A stretch of 64,000 bases of DNA, from positions 3,277,421 through 3,341,420 of the forward strand of contig NZ_KI912608.1 of NCBI RefSeq assembly GCF_000519265.1. The letters are read 5' to 3'. A model generated the notes under the pieces. The model was given only the letters and a program-made list of their open reading frames with translations, was not told where the DNA came from and did not search any database. Origin of the DNA: Desulfonatronum lacustre DSM 10312 (lineage in GTDB: Bacteria > Desulfobacterota > Desulfovibrionia > Desulfovibrionales > Desulfonatronaceae). The translations under genes were made by a program, and so were the position numbers. This document shows positions 40,019-46,058 of this stretch, one piece after another. The stretch's first letter is position 1; each line of letters begins with the position of its first letter.

Positions 40019-40394
40019 TTACGATTTGAACGACCCATTCGGACATCCCAGCGCGTGGGATGAGCCGACGGCCCCCCGGGTCAGAGGTTCCGTCTGTAGT
40101 GGTGATGATATTCCCAAGATCCAGGATCGTTCCGCCCTTGGGGTAGATCCACAAGCCTCTGGTCCGAAAGGAATTGGGCCTATTTCTCCAAGCTTGGCCG
40201 AATTAGCAAAGGCGTGGCCAGAGTGGGTCACACGGTCCCAAGCGACGAGCATATTCCCCGGTTTGTTCACAGCCCGTTATCTACGGCGTTTGGATGCCCG
40301 AAGTAGAGGCCCGACGCCATTTCGATATGGGCCGCGAGGGCGGGAGTATCTGACCATAGGCCTTCTGGCTTGGATCGAAAACCGCTGGCTGTAA
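40011..40394 (+). CDS. AlpA/MerR-like HTH protein
   Basis: 127 residues from GTG 40011. The N-terminal half is probably disordered. The C-terminal half, SIFPGLFTARYLRRLDARSRG and REYLTIGLLAWIENRW, has the shape of the excisionase-like winged helix. Perhaps a regulator of the cargo genes. Confidence 0.6.
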   Translation: MHDYDLNDPFGHPSAWDEPTAPRVRGSVCSGDDIPKIQDRSALGVDPQASGPKGIGPISPSLAELAKAWPEWVTRSQATSIFPGLFTARYLRRLDARSRGPTPFRYGPRGREYLTIGLLAWIENRWL

Positions 40395-40427
40395 TCACAG
40401 TTATCGCAAACACCAGGAGAAAACCGT

Positions 40428-42005
40428 ATGCCTATTGATCCTGAACGTATTCTTTGGGACGAAGAGGAACACAATCACTTCCTGAGCAGTCGCCAAGCTG
40501 GTTTGCTTGAGCGTCTCCTTGGTAGGCCGCTATCGGAACAAGAACGCGCCAATGCTGTTGTCGCCATGGAGGCGCGTCGCAGAGGTGAACCGGCGCGTCC
40601 CGGATATGATCTCGCCGGTGGCGTCAGGGATGTTGCCGGGCTTTTGTTTGACGTGCCGGTTCATGTTGCTGGGGCCTTTGGGCATTTGCTTGAAGATTCA
40701 GATCCACGCGCACGGCACACTTGGCAAGATCGATCCCGCGAGGCTTCAGAGCTGCGGCATTCCCAGCGACGTGAAGAACTCGGGGATAAGGCGGCAAAGC
40801 ATGTCTTTCCTTCGATTCTTGGGCTGACCCCGCCGATTACAAGGGGCGATATTGTTGACGCATCGGCCAGCACTGGAAGCACGGGCGTGACCATGGGGGC
40901 AGGATTGGCCGGAGCGGTTGCCGGGTCCTTGGCGGGTCCGGTCGGGACCGTTGCCGGAGGCCTGGGTTTGGCTGGCGCTTCCGCTTTCATCATGGACAGA
41001 GCCAGAACACGCGACCTTCTGATTGATTCGATGGACGAGGCCCTGCGCTTGGAGCGTGGCCGACCAATGAACGACGAAGAGCGTGAAGAGTATTTGCAAA
41101 GGGTCAACATGGATGTGGTGAGACATGCCTTGGCCGAAGCCGGTCCGGAGGCGGTTGGCAACCTCCTGGCCCTGTCTGGCATCGGATCAATCTTCCGGGG
41201 AGTCGGAAAGGGGTTCGGAAAGAAAATCCTTCACGGAGTTGTGAAAATCTATGGAGGAGAGCTGGGGACCGAGACCGTTACCGCGAAACTTCAACATCCG
41301 ATCCTGGCCCGGCATGGCCAAGCCGAAGGGGATTTATCTTGGCGTGACGCTTTTCAAAGCGTTTACCCCTCGTCAATGGTCCTGTCCTCCCTGGCTGCCG
41401 GTGGTGGTGCTCTTGCGGGCAACGCGGCCAGGAACAGGGGCAAGCAGACGGAGCAGGGTCAGGTGGTCCCTTTGACTGAAGACATGGTGATTTCTCCGGA
41501 GAGTGATGTCATTGCCTCCGCGAAAACAGGTCAACCTTTCGAAATTGAGGCTTACCGCGGCGAAGGGGCAAGCCTTGCTGATGTTTACGGGCAAGAGGCC
41601 GTGTCCGAAGGTCGGGCTGTTCCCGTTCTCGGTGACGGAATGTATGCTGCATTCTCCGAGGCTGACGCCAGGCCCTACGGTGAGGTTAAAAGAGTCAAGG
41701 TCAGTCTCAAGAATCCCTTGGTTATCTCGTCGGCCCGGGAGTGGATGGCCTTGACCGACACAGCAAAGGCCCCGCATCTGCAATCAACAAGCATCGAGGC
41801 CTACAACGACCCCGCGGGCATACCGGCTGCGGCAAAGCGCCTGCAAAAGCATGTCCGAGGTCTCGGGCATGACGGAATTATCGTGCGCAACGTGATTGAC
41901 AACAAGCGTCTGCGCGAAACCTTTGTGTCCGACCAAGTGATTCAATTCCCGCAACAACATGGGGAAACGGACCTGCAGGTTTTCCGCGAAGCCTTCAAAG
42001 ACTGA
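40428..42005 (+). CDS. Large element protein with C-terminal ADP-ribosyltransferase-like domain
   Basis: 525 residues; AGGAG eight bases before ATG. N-terminal charged part (1-125), then a Gly/Ala-rich hydrophobic block (about 153-190, AGLAGAVAGSLAGPVGTVAG) and a shorter one (about 318-332), as in phage internal or ejection proteins. The C-terminal domain (about 372-510) fits the ART family found in phage polyvalent proteins: YRGEG (Arg377), LGDGMYAAF (Tyr406), a central KRVKVSLKNPLVI and LGHDGIIV, then SDQVIQF where Gln503 may stand for the catalytic acid. It may be delivered with DNA and modify a host target using NAD. No structural genes accompany it. Confidence 0.7.
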   Translation: MPIDPERILWDEEEHNHFLSSRQAGLLERLLGRPLSEQERANAVVAMEARRRGEPARPGYDLAGGVRDVAGLLFDVPVHVAGAFGHLLEDSDPRARHTWQDRSREASELRHSQRREELGDKAAKHVFPSILGLTPPITRGDIVDASASTGSTGVTMGAGLAGAVAGSLAGPVGTVAGGLGLAGASAFIMDRARTRDLLIDSMDEALRLERGRPMNDEEREEYLQRVNMDVVRHALAEAGPEAVGNLLALSGIGSIFRGVGKGFGKKILHGVVKIYGGELGTETVTAKLQHPILARHGQAEGDLSWRDAFQSVYPSSMVLSSLAAGGGALAGNAARNRGKQTEQGQVVPLTEDMVISPESDVIASAKTGQPFEIEAYRGEGASLADVYGQEAVSEGRAVPVLGDGMYAAFSEADARPYGEVKRVKVSLKNPLVISSAREWMALTDTAKAPHLQSTSIEAYNDPAGIPAAAKRLQKHVRGLGHDGIIVRNVIDNKRLRETFVSDQVIQFPQQHGETDLQVFREAFKD

Positions 42006-42055
42006 AAAGATTGAAAGGTCTTGCCTCTCAAACCGTTTCATGTTTGGTTACGGAG

Positions 42056-42173
42056 AGCCCGCTCCCAGGTCGCGACGACTACAGACAGGCGCGGCTTGCG
42101 TAGCTCCGGATGAGCACAAACCTCACCGGCTGCACCGGGCTTTCCTTCTTCCCCCTCCAACATGGATCACGCC
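42056..42173 (+). ncRNA. Candidate structured leader, copy A
   Basis: Directly upstream of the 89-residue gene. About two-thirds identical to copy B at 43173-43289, including the first 17 bases (AGCCCGCTCCCAGGTCG). Foldable parts: AGCCCG 42056-42061 with CGGGCT 42136-42141; hairpin GTCG-CGA-CGAC 42069-42079; CTAC 42079-42082 with GTAG 42100-42103; GCTC/GAGC 42103-42115. A pyrimidine-rich tail (TTTCCTTCTTCCCCCTCC) follows, and no Shine-Dalgarno is visible. Confidence 0.5.
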
Positions 42174-42443
42174 ATGCAGCCAGACAAAGGCAATCGCCTG
42201 ACTCCCGCCGAGATCGAGGCGCTGAGACAGGACGCGCAGAGAGTCTTAGGCTACGGGAAAGGCAAGTTCAAGCACTTGTTCGAAGGGCTGACTGAAGCCC
42301 CGGCCAAAGGGAAGGATGACAGCCCCGCGTCCTCAATCAATCGTCTCTTGACGCCCTCCGAGATCGAATCACTCAGGAGGGACAAGAAAGAGGCCCACGA
42401 GCAGATGAAGGGCAGGTCGAAACACCTGTTCGAGAATCTGTAG
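42174..42443 (+). CDS. Small protein made of two copies of one motif
   Basis: 89 residues. Two repeats: NRLTPAEIEALRQDAQRV...GKFKHLFEGL and NRLLTPSEIESLRRDKKE...GRSKHLFENL, joined by a Lys/Ser linker. Charged and helical; no known domain. Start at ATG 42174 because it lines up with the start of the SLOG gene in the duplicated leader; ATG 42162 is also in frame. No Shine-Dalgarno. Lies downstream of the ART-like gene. Confidence 0.6.
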   Translation: MQPDKGNRLTPAEIEALRQDAQRVLGYGKGKFKHLFEGLTEAPAKGKDDSPASSINRLLTPSEIESLRRDKKEAHEQMKGRSKHLFENL

Positions 42444-42674
42444 AGATCATCTTTTCATGCGCGAAGTGGCAATCCTCGACCAGGCCAGCCGTGGCAATCA
42501 CGTTGTCCGGACGTGTGTTGACAAGGTGACGAGGCTCAAAGTCGCCCAGACTGGCGATGGGCGCATTGCGTTCTTGGAATAGGATCTGACCTCTCGTTTT
42601 TTGGATGTGTTCCCAGCGGCGGTTCCAGTATCGTTACTGAGCGCAGTCGCTGAAGTTGCTCCACCCCTGCATAA

Positions 42675-43025
42675 TCACAACGGAGCTTTCCAAGGTGAAT
42701 GCTCTCTATGACTGCATGATGGTTCTTTCAGATAGTCTTCAGCATATTTAACGCCATCATTTTCAATTGTTATTTTTGCTTTTTCAAGCATTTCTTTCAC
42801 CAACCAATTAACACAATTTGAGCAAATATATTCAATTTTTGCGGTTCCTCTATAAATCAAAGCAAGCTTTCCTGTTCTCCGAATTGGGATTGACATACCC
42901 CGAGAATGCATCAAAAATTCTGGATAATATTTTCCACAAGCAAAACATTCCAGAAATTTTCGCCCAAGCTTTTTCTCTTGATTAACTCGAAAAAAGTCAG
43001 CCCATCGCATTGCTGGCAATTTCAT
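42675..43025 (-). CDS. Low-GC zinc-knuckle protein
   Basis: 116 residues on the minus strand, AGGAG seven bases before ATG 43025. Cys pairs CFACG and CSNCV, about 45 residues apart, suggest a zinc ribbon. Lys/Ile-rich and clearly lower in GC than its neighbours, so probably a recent import. The ORF and start look real but I do not recognise the family. It runs against the two leader-preceded genes. Confidence 0.65.
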   Translation of the reverse strand: MKLPAMRWADFFRVNQEKKLGRKFLECFACGKYYPEFLMHSRGMSIPIRRTGKLALIYRGTAKIEYICSNCVNWLVKEMLEKAKITIENDGVKYAEDYLKEPSCSHREHSPWKAPL

Positions 43026-43172
43026 TTTCCAACTCCTAGCTCATAATAATTTACGAATTTAAAAATGATCCAGTCGATTGTGGCAAAACTCCTCGAAAGT
43101 CAACCGTGTTGCTTACAATATAACTTAATTTCCGTTGGCCTAGTTGTTTGTCGGCAGTATTTCGATTATCGA

Positions 43173-43289
43173 AGCCCGCTCCCAGGTCGAAACGACTAAG
43201 TGTAGGTCTGGTCTGCTTAGCCCCGGACTGTGTACCAAACCTCGCCTGTGGCATTGGGCTTTCTTCCTTCCTCCAACCCGAATCATGCC
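43173..43289 (+). ncRNA. Candidate structured leader, copy B
   Basis: Directly upstream of the SLOG-like gene. Pairs: AGCCCG 43173-43178 with TGGGCT 43255-43260 (the C-to-T change relative to copy A keeps a G-U pair); hairpin GTCG-AAA-CGAC 43186-43196; CTAAG 43196-43200 with CTTAG 43216-43220, where copy A has CTAC/GTAG, a compensatory change. CCGGA and AAACCTC are conserved as sequence. Pyrimidine-rich tail, then ATG. Confidence 0.5.
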
Positions 43290-43649
43290 ATGAGTCAATA
43301 CCCTACGCCTTACCGCAAACCCCGGACCAAAATCTTTGAGCGTGTTGCCTTAGGCGGCCAGACCGGCGCGGACCATGGCGACCTTGATGCTGCGCATGCC
43401 CTCGGGGATGAGTGCGGCGGCTGGTGCCCGAAGGGGCGCTTGTCCGAGGTCGGCCCTATCCCGGACAAGTACCCGGAGAAGGACTGGCGGACGAAGGGCT
43501 ACCCGGCCAGGACGAAAGCCAATGTTCCTGACTCCGACGGGACGTTGATCTTCTGCCACGGTAAGCCCACGGGCGGCACGGGCATGGGCCTTATCCTGGT
43601 GCATACCCTGGCTGCGTATCCGGTCAAGGCCGAGGCCTGCCATGGATAA
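43290..43649 (+). CDS. SLOG/YpsA-like protein (putative molybdenum-carrier family)
   Basis: 119 residues from ATG 43290. Rossmann-like nucleotide-binding marks: ALGGQTGADHGDLDAAHALG (residues 20-39), GGWCPKGRLSEVGPIPDKYP (43-62), DSDGTLIF (81-88) and a GGT turn. Family members are usually about 150-170 residues, so the last strand and helix seem missing. SLOG proteins bind nucleotide-derived ligands. Overlaps the next gene by 8 bp. No Shine-Dalgarno; preceded by leader copy B. Confidence 0.75.
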   Translation: MSQYPTPYRKPRTKIFERVALGGQTGADHGDLDAAHALGDECGGWCPKGRLSEVGPIPDKYPEKDWRTKGYPARTKANVPDSDGTLIFCHGKPTGGTGMGLILVHTLAAYPVKAEACHG

Positions 43650-43929
43650 CGGCGTGGGAGCAATGTCCGTGGGCAAGGCGGCCCGTGAATTGGGGCTGCA
43701 TCCGGACACAGTCCGGGGTTATCTCCAGACCGGAAAACTGGATGGCTGGCGTCTGCCCAGCGGGCAATGGCGGATTGACGTGGATGTGATCCACGCCTTT
43801 AAGCGCCGCTCCCGCCTCGAGGAGGATCAGGTGGCCTCCCTGGCTGCGGAAATCCTAGCCAAGATATATTCCAAGCCCAAGCCCAAGCCCAAGCGCAAAA
43901 AGTCCCCAGTGAAGCCTTGCCAGGGGTGA
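43642..43929 (+). CDS. Excisionase/MerR-type HTH protein
   Basis: 95 residues. SVGKAARELGLHPDTVRGYL is the helix-turn-helix; GKLDGWRLPSGQWRIDVDVI is the wing. The tail (KPKPKPKRKKSPVKP) is very basic. A start at ATG 43663 is also possible. It may regulate the cargo or assist excision; last gene before attR. Confidence 0.75.
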   Translation: MDNGVGAMSVGKAARELGLHPDTVRGYLQTGKLDGWRLPSGQWRIDVDVIHAFKRRSRLEEDQVASLAAEILAKIYSKPKPKPKRKKSPVKPCQG

Positions 43930-44171
43930 CGTTCAGCGGGGACTTTCATCCTGGCTGCAACCAGTGACTGCCAGGATATGCCCTTGTATCATCGCCATGT
44001 CGTTCAGGCAGCCTTGCGCGAAGTGTTGGGCGAAGGGATCATCTGGTAACATAGGCGGCTTGATAATCGAGGTCCATTTTTTTGCCGCATGGATCACGAT
44101 ATGGTGCAAAAATATTTTATTTATAATTTTTATTTAATTATAATATGTATTTGAAGATGTTTTTTGTGTGA
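43930..44171. other. Right end of the element
   Basis: No convincing gene. It holds an inverted repeat CCTGGC/GCCAGG near 43950-43977 and a very AT-rich stretch at 44107-44150 before attR, typical of integrase or IHF binding zones. Confidence 0.5.
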
Positions 44172-44185
44172 CACCCTCTCCGCCA
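44172..44185. other. attR
   Basis: CACCCTCTCCGCCA, identical to the tRNA-Ser 3' end; this is the displaced original tRNA end. Confidence 0.88.
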
Positions 44186-44193
44186 ATATATCC

Positions 44194-44239
44194 AAAAATC
44201 CGCCGTTTTCCTTGAAGAAGGAAGCGGCGGATTTTTTTT
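44194..44239 (+). terminator. Terminator beyond attR
   Basis: Stem AATCCGCCG / CGGCGGATT with inner TTCC/GGAA pairing and a run of eight T. It was probably the original tRNA-Ser terminator before insertion; the stem also ends the convergent exporter gene. Confidence 0.8.
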
Positions 44240-44257
44240 CGGGCGTGGAGTGGAGGA

Positions 44258-45946
44258 TTACAGGTAGACCAGCACCGTTCCGGCCAGGGCCAGGAAGACG
44301 TTGGCGAAGGTGTAGGTTCCGGCGTAGCCCAGGGCGGGGATGGGGCTTTTGGCGGCTTGGGTGATTACGTTCAGGGAAGGGGTGCTGGTCATGGCGCCGG
44401 TGATGGCTCCCAGGAGCAGGGCGGGTTGGATGCCGAGCACGAAGCGGCCGAAGAGCAGGCCGACGACGACCGGGGTGAGGGTGATCACCATTCCGCTGAG
44501 AAAGAGCGGCAGGCCCACGGACAGCAGGGCGTCCACGATGCCCACCCCGGCCTTGACCCCAATGCCGGCCATGAAGAAAAGCAGGCCCAATTCCCGCAGA
44601 ATCCAGCGCGCCGCGGGGGGGACCCGGCCGAAGGTCGGATGCATGGAGCGCAGGAAGCCGATGGTCAGCCCGGCGAAGAGCAGGCCCCCTGCAGTGCCCA
44701 GTCCCACGGCCACGTCGCCGATTTTGACGCTGATTTGGCCCAGCAACATGCCGCCGACAATGCCGAAGCAAAATGTCAGCAGATCGGTCTGCACGAACCG
44801 GCGTTCCACGTATCCGAAGGCGCTGACCAGCCGCTCCAGACGGTTCTTCAGGCCTGTGACCACCAGTACGTCACCCTTTTCCACCTGAAAATCCAGGCTT
44901 ACCGGCAGTTCCACCTGGGTCCGGATGACCCTGGTGATGAAGCAGCCGTAGACCGCGGGAATGTGCAACTCGCTGATCCGCTTGCCCACGGCCTCTGGCT
45001 TGCTGACCACCACGGCCACGGTGTCGATGGGGGTTTCCAGGAGGTGGGCGTCGAAGGTTCCCGGACCGATGGAGTCGGTCAATCCTTCCAGCTTGGCCAG
45101 CGGCCCGGCCACGGCGATCAGGTCGCCGTGTTGCAGGGTGGTCTGGGCGTCGGGCAGGAATAGTTCGTCACCGCGTCGAACCTGCTGAATCACGCACCCC
45201 GTGGTCCGCACGAACTGCAAGTCCCGGAGCGGTTTGCCGATGATTTTCGGATTGACGACTTCAAAGGCTCGGACCCGCAGGCTGCGGCTCTCTTCCAGAT
45301 CCTGCTCCTCGCCATCGTCCGTTCCGAAGCCGCTCCGGCTCTCCCGGGTCAGCTTGGCGGCCTCGGCCGGCAGGTCGATGCGCAGCAATCTGGGCAGGAA
45401 CCGGATGCAGGCGATCAATCCGGCCAGTCCGAAAAGATAGGTGATGGCGTAGCTGGCCGTGAGGTCGCCCAGGAGGACTTCGATTTGTTCCGGGGACAGG
45501 GCGTGGGCCAGGCCGTCGCGGATTCCGGCCTCGGAGGCGGCCAGGGTCGGCGTGCTGGTCAGCGCGCCGGCGACCATTCCGGCGATCATGGCCGGGCCGA
45601 GTTCCAGCATGGCCCCCAGGAGCAGGGCCGCGCCCATGGCGCTGAGTACGACCACCACGGACAGGGCCAGGTACTTCAAGCCGTCCTGAGCGAAGACGCT
45701 GAAAAAACGGGGACCGGCCTGCAAGCCCACCGAGTAGATGAACAGGACGAACCCGACTTCCTGCACGGCGTGGGGCACCTGAAATCCGAAGTGGCCGAAG
45801 AACAAACCGGCCAAGAGCACCCCGGAAGTGGCGCCCACTTCGAACCCGCGCCAGCTGAGATTGCCGACCAGGTAGCCCAGGCCAAGAACAAGGAAGAATA
45901 CCAGCAGGTTGTTGGCGTGGAGCAGCGAGACGACGTCGATGACCAT
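44258..45946 (-). CDS. AspT/YidE-type membrane exchanger with two TrkA-C domains
   Basis: 562 residues from ATG 45946 (MVIDVVSLLHANNLLVFFL). Two membrane blocks of about five helices each flank a soluble part with two TrkA-C (RCK-C) domains (AFEVVNPKIIGKPLRDLQF and KRISELHIPAVYGCFITRV). Repeated segments ALTSTPTLAAS and AMTSTPSLNVI are the family signature. Members exchange aspartate/alanine or other small anions; the substrate here is unknown. Divergent from the cobalamin gene. Confidence 0.9.
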   Translation of the reverse strand: MVIDVVSLLHANNLLVFFLVLGLGYLVGNLSWRGFEVGATSGVLLAGLFFGHFGFQVPHAVQEVGFVLFIYSVGLQAGPRFFSVFAQDGLKYLALSVVVVLSAMGAALLLGAMLELGPAMIAGMVAGALTSTPTLAASEAGIRDGLAHALSPEQIEVLLGDLTASYAITYLFGLAGLIACIRFLPRLLRIDLPAEAAKLTRESRSGFGTDDGEEQDLEESRSLRVRAFEVVNPKIIGKPLRDLQFVRTTGCVIQQVRRGDELFLPDAQTTLQHGDLIAVAGPLAKLEGLTDSIGPGTFDAHLLETPIDTVAVVVSKPEAVGKRISELHIPAVYGCFITRVIRTQVELPVSLDFQVEKGDVLVVTGLKNRLERLVSAFGYVERRFVQTDLLTFCFGIVGGMLLGQISVKIGDVAVGLGTAGGLLFAGLTIGFLRSMHPTFGRVPPAARWILRELGLLFFMAGIGVKAGVGIVDALLSVGLPLFLSGMVITLTPVVVGLLFGRFVLGIQPALLLGAITGAMTSTPSLNVITQAAKSPIPALGYAGTYTFANVFLALAGTVLVYL

Positions 45947-46058
45947 GGAAGCGATCCGTAATCGCTTTCCAGCGTCATTGCAAACCAGCTTCGCGATCGG
46001 ATATCCCAAACGTGTATTGATATTGACGAATCAACGTCGTCATGCCCATACTTGGAGG

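Larger units (their letters stand above)
31674..44185. mobile_element. Integrative element / putative phage satellite in tRNA-Ser
   Basis: Bounded by the 14-bp direct repeat CACCCTCTCCGCCA. A P4-type integrase gene lies about 200 bp inside the left end. Contents, in order: integrase, small unknowns, AlpA-like regulator, Toprim/DUF3987 replication protein, iteron-bearing gene, replisome-organiser-like gene, small HTH and Cys-rich proteins, an ADP-ribosyltransferase-like effector and SLOG/HTH cargo. No capsid, tail, portal or terminase gene is visible, so it is a satellite or island rather than a full prophage. Confidence 0.92.

Noticed and set aside
42457-42582. 41-residue ORF after the two-repeat protein
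   Set aside because: No ribosome-binding site and no recognisable sequence; possibly the tail of a lost gene.
43978-44049. 23-residue ORF near attR
   Set aside because: Too short to support; looks like a fragment.
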